From CBDDCQ01 sp965226285 (lineage in GTDB: Bacteria; Bacteroidota; Bacteroidia; Flavobacteriales; Ichthyobacteriaceae): 64,000 nucleotides of DNA. A model generated the notes under the pieces. The model did not search any database. It had not been told where the DNA came from and worked only from the letters and a program-made list of their open reading frames with translations. Of this stretch, positions 29,192 through 39,049 are shown piece by piece. The stretch is taken from the NCBI GenBank assembly GCA_965226285.1, contig CBDDCQ010000001.1, forward strand, positions 124,001-188,000. The letters are read 5' to 3'. Position 1 is the first letter of the stretch. The number at the start of each line of letters is the position of its first letter. The position numbers and the translations under genes were made by a program.

Positions 29192-32100
29192 TCAAACTTT
29201 TGATGACTCAGAGTATTTCACATTTTTGTGATGGTTGTTTACTTCTACAATTTTTCCTAATCGGTTTATCCGTACCTTTATTGCTTTAGTTAAAGGATGT
29301 TTATCTTTGTTTTTTATATTAGGCAGACTCTTTACTACATAATAACAAATTCCTTTTAAATCTTCATTAGTATGATGGTTTTTTCCACTAACTACTCTTT
29401 CTCTATCTACATTAGTTTCTAAGTGGCTTCTAAAATAGTAATCCTTAGAACTAATTTTTTGCACTCTAAATAAATGTTTGCTGATTTCTTGAAAATTATT
29501 AGGATCCGTAAGGTCAATCTCTTGGGGATTAAATTCATCGTTACCAAATATAAAATAGTCATTCTGAGCTATACTAAATAAAAACTTCCAACCCTTATCT
29601 CGATTTTTTATTTTATCAATAATAGGTAAACCTTGTTTTTTTCTTTCTACAGTTTCCCAAAAACTTACTACTTCCTCCTGCCAATTTCCTTTTTCATCTT
29701 CATAAATTGCTATATGTTGATTATTACGTGTTTGTACAAAGTCAGTCTGAATGATTTCTCCTTTGGTATTTTTCCTTTTGATAGGCTTGGCAGATGTAAT
29801 TCCTGTTATAGAAACTTTTTTAATTTGAATATTTTTTTCTTTGTTTAGGTAAATAGGGTTTTCTTCTAAGTTAGAGAGTGCTTTTTTCTTATCTCCATTG
29901 TACTGTTCAATTCTATTTTGGAGGATTTTTTGGATGCCTTTATCTATTATTTTTTCAATCTTAAGGTCTGGTTTAACTTCTTTTCTAATGGTATAGATTT
30001 CTTTAAAAGTTACTAATTTTACTTTTTCAGGAAGTGTCTTACCATTACAATCAAGGACAGGATTTTTAGTAAAGCTATTTTTACCCGAAAAGGCTTTTTT
30101 AAAGTTATTATTAAATTCTTGTAATCTATTTATAAGGGCATTTTTATGCTTAAAGTTGGCTACAGAATTTATTTTATGTAAATCGAGTGTAGCATCTATT
30201 TTTTTTTGTTTAGTTTGATATCGTTTTATTTTTCTATACAAAGTATCTTTGTGTAAGGGACCTCTTGGAGTCAATACTACCTGTTTCTTAAACTTATTTT
30301 TATCTTTAATTTTAATTTTATTAATATTTTTGGTTGCTGTTTTATTTTTAGCTTTAAATGATATTAACATATTTTCTAAAACTGATTTAGCTTCTCCTCT
30401 AAAATTTGGGAAGGGCTTCTTAAATCTTAGTTTATTTTTATGGTCTCGGTAAAGTTCTTTTTGTTCTATACCATAAATGCTACTAGTTTTGTTACTTTTG
30501 GCTTTCAAGTTATTTAAGTATTGTATATGGCTAGGTTTTGTAAATGCTACAATGAGTGCGTCCATAGCATGGTGTCTGTGGTCGTCTCGTTTTGCCCAGC
30601 CTTTTATTTTGTAAATAGTATCTCCTTTTTCTCCTTTTTCAGTATTGGTAAGTCCTATCCTTTCATACTTGTCAAAATTAATTTCTTTCATAATATCTAT
30701 CAATCCCCAGTCTTCTCTTAATCTATCAGTAACTTTTCCAGTAGTTGTATGCACTTTTTTACAAATATTACCTAATATTTGAATGGTTTTTTTAGCTATA
30801 TACTGTGAATCTCTTAAGTCTCGTTCTATAAAATCTTCAGGTATTTCAGAAGATTTCATTCGTAATTTACTTCGTTTGGTTTTACTTATCAACTCTTTTT
30901 TATAAAATTCGTCAACCCTATCTTTATACTGTTCAAACTCTGTTTCATTGTATTTATCTTTGAGAAAATCATAGGCAGTTTGGTCACTTTTATGCTGGTT
31001 TAATTTTCTTTCACAGAGTATTTTGTTAGAAAAAGAATCATCAAACAATTTTGCTGTAGGTATAATATGGTCAATATTGTATTTATTGGTAAATAGAGCG
31101 GATACTTTTATGGGTTTTCCTGTATAAATGGATATTCCTTTAGTCTCTTCCCAAAGTTTATAGCGAATAATATCATTTCGTGTAACCTTTTCAATCTTAT
31201 ATTCACTTTGTAATTTTTTTCTTATTTCTTCATTTTTTTTAGTAGCATCTCTAATATGAGCGATCATCTTTTTCCTATCTTCTTTACTCTGTTTAAGTTC
31301 TCTCGCAAGTTCTACTCTTATTTCATCGGGCTTTCCGTATGTTTTTATAATTTCATTTACAGTGTTGATAGTTTGATTTAAGATTTTTTCTATTACAGGG
31401 GTTCTAAGCGCATTCTTGGGTAGTAAATCTAAAGTGTCTTTTATAGGTTTACTTTGTATTTGTTTTTTATTGAGCACGTGAGAATGATTGTATCCTGCTA
31501 ATTGACATGCCTTATCGTATGGGTATCCCTCTTTTAGATGAGGCAAAATTTTTCTAATAGCTCTAGCACTGAGATTCCCATAATCAGAATCTAACCTTAT
31601 TTGAGTGAGTATTTTACCATGAGATTTTTTAAATCCAAATTTTTCGTGAAGTTTTTGGATTAACTTTTCATTGTTTTCAATAGAATAAATGAGATGCCAT
31701 AATTGAAAATAAGATTGTTTATCAAAATCATTACCCCTTAGGTTACTATCAAAGTTTAAAACATCAGTATTGATATCTAAACTTTTAAATATTTTTGTTA
31801 TAGTGTTTCTAATCTCATCAGCACTCATAGAGAAATCAAACTCATAGCCTTCTACATTTGAAATAGCTTGAAAAGCCTGATATAATAAATAATTTGTATG
31901 GTTTCCTTCTAAGTCTTCAAAGTTCAATTTCCAATTTCTCAGGTTGTATCCTAAAATTTTGAATATCTCTCTTTTAGAAAGACGGAATTTTAAATTGGCA
32001 TGTTCAAAGAGAACTTGTTTAAGTTCCAAATCTAATTTTAGTTCTGTTTTATCTTTAACATTAGTAAAGGTGAGATCATTAATATTTTGCCAAATTTTAA

Positions 32101-33481
32101 ATTCTTGAAATAGAGGAGAAGATTTGGAACATGCTTTATGGTGCTTTTCAAATTGACAGTCTGAAATAAGATGCTTACATGATTTTAAAGGTCTTTGATA
32201 AAAAATGATAGTATCTTTAATTTCTTTTTCTAATTTAGAATCTAGTTCATGATAGTGTTTCTTCTGTTCTTGCCAAATGGCATCGAATTCATTGATATAA
32301 TCTTTTCGGTAGAATATTTGATTTCTTAGATTGGTATGTGGATTGCGTTCTATTTGTTCATATAAGTATTGCCCTATAGTTTTACCCTTAAAATGCAATT
32401 TTTTACTTCTATCACTGATGATGCCTAAGTATTTACTCGCTTGATTGATTTGGCTATTAATTTCTATTAAAATGTAAGCTACTTGTGTAATGTCAAGTTG
32501 TTTGTTTAAAGCATCTGTACGGTAACTGTACTGTTGCAATTGTTTTTCATCACTTTTTCCTTTGGGTTCTGCAATATATTTTGTAGGTAAAATAATGTTT
32601 AGGCTGTTCTTAAAGAATTTCTCTATTTCATTTAATCTTACTTGTTGATTCTCAAAATAAGTTTCTTTGGCTTTGGCGGTTAAAATTTTGGGGTATTTAT
32701 CTTTTAATTCCTCCCATTTTTGAAGAGCGTTATTTTTAAATTCTTGTACAAAAATAGACCTAAAAGCACTCGCAGTTTGTGTCCTATTTAATCCGTATAA
32801 GTCTTTTTTGAGTTTATCGGTCAATATATTGGGATAAAACTCTTGTTGAAAATCGAATATAATATCAAATTCCCTTTGCAGATCAGATTTATAAAATACA
32901 GGAACTTCATAAGTTTTCTTTTCTTTTTTTCGTTCCTGTATCTTTTGTAATACATATTGTCCTATGGTTATATTTTGATCTTTTAATATTTTAGCAATTT
33001 CAATATTATCTATAGCTTGTCCTAAATCTTCGGAATTATCTTTCTTTCTATTACTTTTATATCCTCGTTTCTTGTTAATTGAAAGTAGTACTCTTACAAA
33101 ATCTACCTTAGATAATTGCTCATTGGGGGCTTTAGCACGAAGTTTTAGTAATTGATGAGTAGTTTTTTTTCCTTCTTCTCTAAGTATGTGATCGTTATTT
33201 ATAAAACCTATCTTTTTAAAGGTATTTATAATACGTTGCCTTCTTAATTTGTAACGGAAATTATTTCTTCTTGAACTTCTTTTTAAAGTTCTTTCAGCAT
33301 TGATGGTAATGCTATTGCCTTTTTCAAAGTTATTCTTTTCATCAATAGTAAGAGACACTACTCTTACACCACCATCAATAATTTTAGAATTTTCTCTATT
33401 TTCATGCTCTTCTACAACTGACCATCCAATAGTAGTTGTTCCCAAATCTAATCCGAGTATTTTTTTATGCACACTATCCAT
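29192..33481 (-). CDS. cas9: Type II-C CRISPR endonuclease Cas9 (copy 1, intact)
   Basis: 1429 residues, a large II-C Cas9. RuvC-I is 'KKILGLDLGTTTIGWSV' with catalytic Asp12. The Arg-rich bridge helix is near residues 64-84. RuvC-II is 'DEIRVELARELKQ' near 722 (catalytic Glu). HNH is 'YNIDHIIPTAKLFDDSFSNK' near 804 (catalytic His; Asn present). RuvC-III is 'DDHRHHAMDALIVAF' near 970 (His and Asp). The PAM-interacting C-terminus is complete and basic. All nuclease residues are present. A tracrRNA lies immediately upstream on the same strand and its terminator ends about 16 bp before the ATG. With cas1 and cas2 downstream this is presumably the main effector for the array. The PAM cannot be read from sequence. 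Confidence 0.97.
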   Translation of the reverse strand: MDSVHKKILGLDLGTTTIGWSVVEEHENRENSKIIDGGVRVVSLTIDEKNNFEKGNSITINAERTLKRSSRRNNFRYKLRRQRIINTFKKIGFINNDHILREEGKKTTHQLLKLRAKAPNEQLSKVDFVRVLLSINKKRGYKSNRKKDNSEDLGQAIDNIEIAKILKDQNITIGQYVLQKIQERKKEKKTYEVPVFYKSDLQREFDIIFDFQQEFYPNILTDKLKKDLYGLNRTQTASAFRSIFVQEFKNNALQKWEELKDKYPKILTAKAKETYFENQQVRLNEIEKFFKNSLNIILPTKYIAEPKGKSDEKQLQQYSYRTDALNKQLDITQVAYILIEINSQINQASKYLGIISDRSKKLHFKGKTIGQYLYEQIERNPHTNLRNQIFYRKDYINEFDAIWQEQKKHYHELDSKLEKEIKDTIIFYQRPLKSCKHLISDCQFEKHHKACSKSSPLFQEFKIWQNINDLTFTNVKDKTELKLDLELKQVLFEHANLKFRLSKREIFKILGYNLRNWKLNFEDLEGNHTNYLLYQAFQAISNVEGYEFDFSMSADEIRNTITKIFKSLDINTDVLNFDSNLRGNDFDKQSYFQLWHLIYSIENNEKLIQKLHEKFGFKKSHGKILTQIRLDSDYGNLSARAIRKILPHLKEGYPYDKACQLAGYNHSHVLNKKQIQSKPIKDTLDLLPKNALRTPVIEKILNQTINTVNEIIKTYGKPDEIRVELARELKQSKEDRKKMIAHIRDATKKNEEIRKKLQSEYKIEKVTRNDIIRYKLWEETKGISIYTGKPIKVSALFTNKYNIDHIIPTAKLFDDSFSNKILCERKLNQHKSDQTAYDFLKDKYNETEFEQYKDRVDEFYKKELISKTKRSKLRMKSSEIPEDFIERDLRDSQYIAKKTIQILGNICKKVHTTTGKVTDRLREDWGLIDIMKEINFDKYERIGLTNTEKGEKGDTIYKIKGWAKRDDHRHHAMDALIVAFTKPSHIQYLNNLKAKSNKTSSIYGIEQKELYRDHKNKLRFKKPFPNFRGEAKSVLENMLISFKAKNKTATKNINKIKIKDKNKFKKQVVLTPRGPLHKDTLYRKIKRYQTKQKKIDATLDLHKINSVANFKHKNALINRLQEFNNNFKKAFSGKNSFTKNPVLDCNGKTLPEKVKLVTFKEIYTIRKEVKPDLKIEKIIDKGIQKILQNRIEQYNGDKKKALSNLEENPIYLNKEKNIQIKKVSITGITSAKPIKRKNTKGEIIQTDFVQTRNNQHIAIYEDEKGNWQEEVVSFWETVERKKQGLPIIDKIKNRDKGWKFLFSIAQNDYFIFGNDEFNPQEIDLTDPNNFQEISKHLFRVQKISSKDYYFRSHLETNVDRERVVSGKNHHTNEDLKGICYYVVKSLPNIKNKDKHPLTKAIKVRINRLGKIVEVNNHHKNVKYSESSKV

Positions 33482-33497
33482 ATTATAGCAAAATAAT

Positions 33498-33580
33498 AAA
33501 AAAGCGACAAATGAAATTTGCCGCTTTCAAATGTTTTCACAACGGAATAATCCTTATTGTGAATTGCTTCAAAATTTCAA
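33498..33580 (-). ncRNA. tracrRNA copy 1 (upstream of cas9-1)
   Basis: The minus strand has TATATTTG (33585-33592) as a TAnnTTTG promoter, then an anti-repeat (AAATTTTGAAGCAATTCACA) complementary to the first ~22 bases of the repeat with few mismatches, then AAGGATTATTCCGTTGTGAA, the typical II-C nexus hairpin, and a terminator hairpin GCGGCAAAT...ATTTGTCGC followed by six T. Ends are approximate. Confidence 0.9.
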
Positions 33581-33630
33581 CTTGCAAATATAGATTTATT
33601 TTTTCTTTTTTCGTGTTTTTTTTTCTTTTT

Positions 33631-33737
33631 TCAATAATTTCAGAATTTTCTCTATTTTCATGCTCTTCTACAACTGACCATCCAATAGTAGTTGTTCCCA
33701 AATCCAATCCGAGTATTTTTTTATGCACACTATCCAT
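33631..33737 (-). pseudogene. Relic of a third cas9 5' end (first ~35 codons)
   Basis: From ATG 33737 the minus strand repeats the first ~35 codons of cas9-1 (MDSVHKKILGLDLGT...) almost exactly, then runs into the upstream flank of tracrRNA copy 1. Similarity stops at about 33631. Together with the adjacent tracrRNA copy 2 it is the second unit of a tandem duplication of about 256 bp (33374-33629 and 33631-33886). Confidence 0.85.
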
Positions 33738-33756
33738 ATTATAATAGCAAAATAAT

Positions 33757-33831
33757 AAAAAAGCGACAAATTTGCCGCTTTAAATGTTTTCACAACGGAA
33801 TAATCCTTATTGTGAATTGCTTCAAAATTTC
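33757..33831 (-). ncRNA. tracrRNA copy 2 (beside the cas9 relic)
   Basis: Same organisation as copy 1: TATATTTG promoter element (minus strand, 33837-33844), anti-repeat TGAAATTTTGAAGCAATTCA, nexus GGATTATTCC, and a shorter terminator hairpin GCGGCAAATTTGTCGC with a T-run. It differs from copy 1 by small deletions in the 5' flank and in the terminator loop. It is followed downstream only by the cas9 relic and the copy-1 module. Confidence 0.85.
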
Positions 33832-33889
33832 AATTGCAAATATAGATTTATTTTTTCTTTTTTCGTGTTTTTTGTTTCTTTTTTTAAGC

Positions 33890-34142
33890 CAATGTATCGT
33901 TTCTGTGCGGTGTTGAGCTTGGCAACATTGCAAATACGTTAATCCGTTTTGCCAGCCTCATTGCAAAAAAAGCATGTAATTCAATGTTTACGGGCGATCA
34001 TAGTGTTTTTAGAATATTTTTTTTAGTATCTCTCATGCAAGTTCTATTAAAAATGAAACAGTTGATAGGGTAATTTTAGGAACTATCCCAATACTCATTT
34101 TATATCTCATATTGGATAATAGATACAGTAAATTAGAAACAA
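33890..34142. repeat. Duplicated flank containing a copied 5' piece of ctaB
   Basis: This stretch parallels the sequence upstream of ctaB (about 38795-38990: 'TGTTGAGCTTGGCAACATTG', 'CAATGTTTACGGGCGATCAT', 'ATCTCTCATGCAAGTTCTAT'). After an internal deletion it continues with 'AGATACAGTAAATTAGAAAC', matching ctaB codons at 39181-39210. It then joins the 3' end of cas9-2. This is the junction expected from a tandem duplication of a cas9-tracrRNA-ctaB' segment. Confidence 0.75.
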
Positions 34143-37100
34143 TTATTCATACTTATGCACATTTTTGTGAGGGTTGTTTACTTTTACAATTTTTCCTAAT
34201 TGGTTTATCCGTACCTTTATTGCTTTATTTAAAAGATGTTTATCTTTGTTTTTTGTATTAGGCAGGCTCTGAATTCTATACTTACAAATTCTTTCTAAAT
34301 CTCTATTTACAGTAGTTTCTAAATGGTTTCTAAACCTGTAATCGTTAGAACTAATACTTTGCACTCTAAATAAATGTCTGCTGATTTCTTGAAAATTATT
34401 AGGATCCGTAAAGTCAATATCTTGAGGATTAAATTCATCGCTACCAAATATAAAATAGTCATTAATGAGCCATACTAAATAAAAACTTCCAATCCTTATC
34501 CCGATTTTTTATTTTATCAATAATAGGTAACCCTTGTTTTTTTCTTTCTACAGCTTCCCAAAAACTTACTACGTCTTCTTGCCAATTTCCTTTTTCATCT
34601 TCATAAATTGCTATATGGTGATTATTACCTGTTTGTACAAAGTCAGTATGAGTAATTTCTCCTTTGGTATTTTTCCTTTCGATAGACTCGGCAGATGTAA
34701 TTCCTGTTATAGAAACTCTTTTAATTTGAATATTTTTTTCTTCGTTTAGGTAAATAGGGTTTTCTTCTAAGTTAGAGAGTGCTTTTTTCTTATCTCCATT
34801 GTATTGTTTAATTCTATTTTGGAGGATTTTTTGGATGCCCTCATCTACTATTTTTTCAATATTAAGTTTTGGGTTAACTTCTTTTCTAATGGTATAGATT
34901 TCTTTAGAAGTTACTAATTTTTCAGGAAGTTTCTTACCATCATCATCGAGAATACGATTTTTAGTAAGGTTCTTTTTAGAAAAGGCTTTTTTAGGTTCAT
35001 TATTAAATTCTTGTAATCTCTTTTTAAGGGCATTTTTATGCTTAACGTTGGCTATAGAATTTATTTTATCTAAATTGAGTTTATCATCTATTTTTAGTTT
35101 TTTAAAAATTACTAATTTTTCAGGAAGTTTCTTACCATTACCATCGAGGATAGGATTTTTAGTAAGGTTATCTTCAGAAAAGGCTTTTTTAGGTTCATTA
35201 TTAAATTCTTGTAATCTCTTTTTAAGGGCATTTTTATGTTTATCGTTGGTTATAGAATTTATTTTATCTAAATTGAGTTTATCATCTATTTTTAGTTTTT
35301 TAGTTTCATATTGTTTTATTTTTCCATATAAAGTTTCTTCGTGTAAGGGACCTCTTGGAGTCAATACTACTTGTTTCTTAAACGTATTTTTACCAAACTC
35401 ATCTTTACATTTAATTTTATTAGTATTTCTGGTTACTGTTTTATTTTTAGCTTTAAATGATATTAAAATTTTTTCTAAAAATAATTTAGCTTCTCTTCTA
35501 AAATTTGGGATGGGCTTCTTAAATATTAGTTTCTTTTTTTTAGTGTCCCAGTAAAGTTCTTTTTGTTGTATACCATAGATGATACTATTTTTGTCACTTT
35601 TGGCATTCAAATTATTTAAGTATTGTATATAACTATGTTTTGTAAATGCTACAGTGAGTGCGTCCATAGCATGGTGTCTGTGGTCGTTTCGTTTTGTCCA
35701 GTCTTTTATTTTGTAAAGAGTATCTCCATGTTTTCCTTTTTCAGTATAAGTAAGTCCTAACCTTTCATACTTGTCAAAATTAATTTCTCTCATAATATCT
35801 TCCAATCCCCAGTCTTTTCTTAATCTATTAGTAACTTTTCCAGTAGTTGTATGCACTATTTTACAAATATCACCTAATATTTGAGTAGTTTTTTTAGCTA
35901 TATATTGTGAATTTCTTAAGTCTCGTTCTAAAAAATCTTTAGGTATTTCAGAAGATTCCCTTAGCAAGTTCTCTTTTTTGGTTTCACTTATCAACTCTTT
36001 TTTATAAAATTCTTCAACCCTATTTAAATACTCTTTAAACTCTGTTTCATTGTATTTATCTTTGAGAAAATCATGGGCAGTTTGGTTACTTTTATCTTGG
36101 TTTAATTTGCTTTCACAGAGTGTTTTGTTAGAAAAAGAATCATCAAACAATTTTGACTTAGGTATAATATGTTCAATATGGTATTTATTGGTAAATAGAT
36201 CGCATCGTTTTATGAGTTTTCCTGTATAAATGGATATTCCTTTAGTCTCTTCCCAAAGTTTATCACGAATCTCATCATTTCTTGTAACCCTTTCAATCTT
36301 ATATTCACTTTGTAATTTTTTTCTTATTTCTTCGTTTTTGTTAGTAGCATCTTTAATATGCTGGGTCGTTTTTTCCCTTTCTTCTTTACTCTGTTTAAGT
36401 TCTCTCGCAAGTTCTACTCTTATTTCATCGGGCTTTCCGTATGTTTTTATAATTTCGTTTACAGTGTTGATAGTTTGATTTAAGATTTTTTCTACTACGG
36501 GGTTTCTAAGCGCATTCTTGCGTAGTAAATCTAAAGTGTCTTTTGTAGGTTTATTTTCTATTTGTTTTTTATTGAGCGCGTGAGAGTGATTGTATCCTGC
36601 TAATTCACATGCCTTACTGTATGGGTGTCCCTCTTTTAGATGAGGTAAAATTTTTCTAATAGCTCTAGCACTAAGCTTTCCATAATCAGACTCTAACCTT
36701 ATTATTTGAGCGAGTATTTTACCATGAGGTTTTTTAAATCCAAATTTTTCGTGAAGTTTTTGGACTAACGTTTCATCGTTTTCAACAGAATAAATGAGAT
36801 GCCATAATTGAAAATAAGGTTGTTTATCAAAATCATTCCCCGCTAAGTTACTATCAAAGTTTAAAACATCAGTATTAATATCTAAACTTTTAAATACAGT
36901 GTTTATTTCTGTTCTAATCTCAGCAGCACGCCTTTTAGAAAAATCCAATTCCCATTCTCCTTTTTTTAAAATATAAAAATCAAACTCATGGTCTTCTTCT
37001 TTTAAAATAGCTTGAAAAGCATGACATAATGAATGATTTGTACGGTTTCCTTCTAAGCCTTTATCTTTATCTTTAAGTTTCAATTCCCAATCTTTTGGGT

Positions 37101-38619
37101 TGTATCCTAAAATTTTGAATATCTCTTTTTTAGAAAGACGGGATTTTAAATTAGCATGTTCAAAGAGATCTTGTTTACGTTCCAAATCTAATTTTAGTTC
37201 GCTTTTATCTTTAACATTAGTAAAGGTAAGATCATTAATATTTTGCCAAATTCTAAATTCTTGAAATAGAGGAGAAGATTTGGGACATGCTTTATGGTGC
37301 TTTTCAAATTCACAAGATGAAATAAGATGCTTACAAGATTTTAAAGGTCTTTGATAAAAAATGATAGTATCTTTAATTTCTTTTTCTAATTTAGAATCTA
37401 GTTCATGATAGTGTTTCTTCTGTTCTTGCCAAATGGCATCGAATTCCTTGATATAATCTTTTCGGTAGAATACTTGATTTCTTAGATTGGTATGTGGATT
37501 GCGTTCTATTTGTTCATATAAGTATTGCCCTACAGTTTTATCCTCAAGATGCAATTTTTTACTTCTATCACTGATGACACCTAAGTGTTTACTAACTTTA
37601 TTGATTTGGTTATTAATTTCTATTAAAATGTAAGCTACTTGTGTAATGTCAAGTTGTCTGTTTAAAGCATCTGCACGGTAAGTGTACTGTTGCAATTGTT
37701 TTTCATCACTTTTTCCTTTGGGTTCTGCAATATATTTTGTAGGTAAAACAACGTTTAGCTTGCTGTTAAAGAATTTTTCTATTTCCTCTAGTTTTATTTT
37801 TGGATTCTCAAAATAAGTTTCTTTGGCTTTGGCGGTTAAAATTTGGGGGTATTTATCTTCTAATTCCTCCCATTTTTGAAGAGCGTTATTTTTAAATTCT
37901 TTTACAAAAATAGACTTAAAAACGTTCGCAGTTTTTTTCTTATTTAATCCGTCTAATTCTTTTTTGAGTTTATCGGTCAATATATCGGGATAAAACTCTT
38001 GTTGAAAATCGAATATACTATCAAATTCCTTTTGCAAATCAGATTTATAAAATGCAGGAACTTCGTATATTTTCTTTTCTTTTTTTCGTTCCTGTATCTT
38101 TTGTAATACATATTGTCCTACGGTTATATTTTGATCGTTTAATATTTTAGCAATTTCAATACCATCAACAGCTTGTCCTAAATCTTCAGAACTCTTTTCT
38201 TTTCTATTACTTTTATATCCTCGTTTCTTGTTAATTAAAAGTAGTACTCTTACAAAATCTACCTTAGATAATTGCTCATTGGGGGCTTTAGCACGAAGTT
38301 TTAGTAATTGATGCTTAATATTCTCTACTTGTATGTAGTCGTTATTTATAAAACCTATCTTTTTAAAGGTATTTATAATACGTTGCCTTCTTAATTTGTA
38401 ACGGAAATTACTTCTTCTTGCACCTCTTTTTAAAGTTCTGTCAGCATTGGTGGTAATGCTCTTGCCTTTTTCAACGTTATCCTTTTCATCAGTAGTAAGA
38501 GGCACCACTCTCACACCACAATCAATAATTTTAGAATTTTCTTCATTTTCATCTTCTTGCACCAAAGCCCAACCGATACTATTTGTTCCCAAATCTAATC
38601 CAAGTATTTTTTTATGCAT
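34143..38619 (-). CDS. cas9: Second type II-C Cas9 (copy 2), frameshifted near the C-terminus
   Basis: The uninterrupted frame is 34462-38619, 1385 residues, highly similar to copy 1 throughout. Catalytic motifs are kept: RuvC-I 'KKILGLDLGTNSIGWALV' (Asp9), RuvC-II 'DEIRVELARELKQ' (~733), HNH 'YHIEHIIPKSKLFDDSFSNK' (~815), RuvC-III 'NDHRHHAMDALTVAF' (~983). It has an extra ~15-residue segment near residue 545 and a 66-residue tandem duplication at about 1104-1236 not found in copy 1. At 34461-34466 one extra base converts the 'AQND' of copy 1 into 'AH-stop'. The remaining ~106 codons (PAM-interacting end) stay open in the shifted frame down to 34143. So this is either a C-terminally truncated Cas9, a young pseudogene, or a sequencing error. 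No second cas1/cas2 accompanies it. Confidence 0.85.
34911..35306 (-). repeat. 198-bp in-frame tandem duplication inside cas9-2
   Basis: Two adjacent 198-bp units (about 34911-35108 and 35109-35306) encode near-identical 66-residue blocks ('KLKIDDKLNLDKINSI...KNALKKRLQEFNNEPKKAFS...LPEKLV'). Copy 1 has this block once. The unit length is a multiple of three, so the frame is kept. Confidence 0.85.
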
Positions 38620-38648
38620 ACGATATAAGAGTTATTAGTTAAAATAAT

Positions 38649-38739
38649 AAAAAAGCGACAAACGCCATTTGCCTGACATTTGCCGCTTTAAAATGTTTTC
38701 ACAACGGAATAATCCTTATTGTGAATTGCTTCAAAATAT
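38649..38739 (-). ncRNA. tracrRNA copy 3 (upstream of cas9-2)
   Basis: Minus strand: TATATTTG element (38745-38752), an anti-repeat with one change from copies 1 and 2 (ATATTTTGAAGCAATTCACA), the same nexus, and a terminator hairpin GCGGCAAAT/GTTTGTCGC that has gained a ~16-nt internal insertion containing a second GGCAAATG, before six T. It starts the cas9-2 transcription unit, mirroring copy 1. Ends are approximate. Confidence 0.88.
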
Positions 38740-38754
38740 TAATGCAAATATAGA

Positions 38755-39049
38755 TTTATTTTTTCTTTTTTCGTGTTTTTTTATTTTTTTTTTAGCCAGT
38801 TGTATCATTTCTGTGCAGTGTTGAGCTTGGCAACATTGCAAAAAAAGCCTGTAAGTCAATGTTTACGGGCGATCATAGTATTTTTAGAATATTTTATCTT
38901 TCGTATCTCTCATGCAAGTTCTATTTAAAAATGAAACAGTTGAGAGGGTAATTTTAGAAACTATGCTCATGTATTCGTTTTATATTTCAGAAGTATTATT
39001 TATCTTTGCCACTTGAAAAAATTAAAGATATTCTTTTTATTCTGATGAT
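38755..39049. other. Intergenic region between tracrRNA copy 3 and ctaB
   Basis: Diverging transcription units. It contains the parental copy of the duplicated flank (about 38795-38990), a small inverted repeat GCCTGTAA/TTTACGGGC near 38848-38870, and a TATCTTTG promoter element at 39001-39008 for ctaB. Confidence 0.6.
39001..39008 (+). promoter_or_regulatory. Candidate -7 promoter element for the ctaB-cox operon
   Basis: TATCTTTG matches TAnnTTTG and lies 42 bp before the ctaB ATG. No good TTTG is visible 19 nt upstream. Confidence 0.5.

Noticed and set aside
33436..33916. Plus-strand frames of 62-102 codons over the tracrRNA and cas9 5' ends
   Set aside because: They are antisense to cas9 and tracrRNA, and are duplicated simply because the underlying DNA is duplicated.
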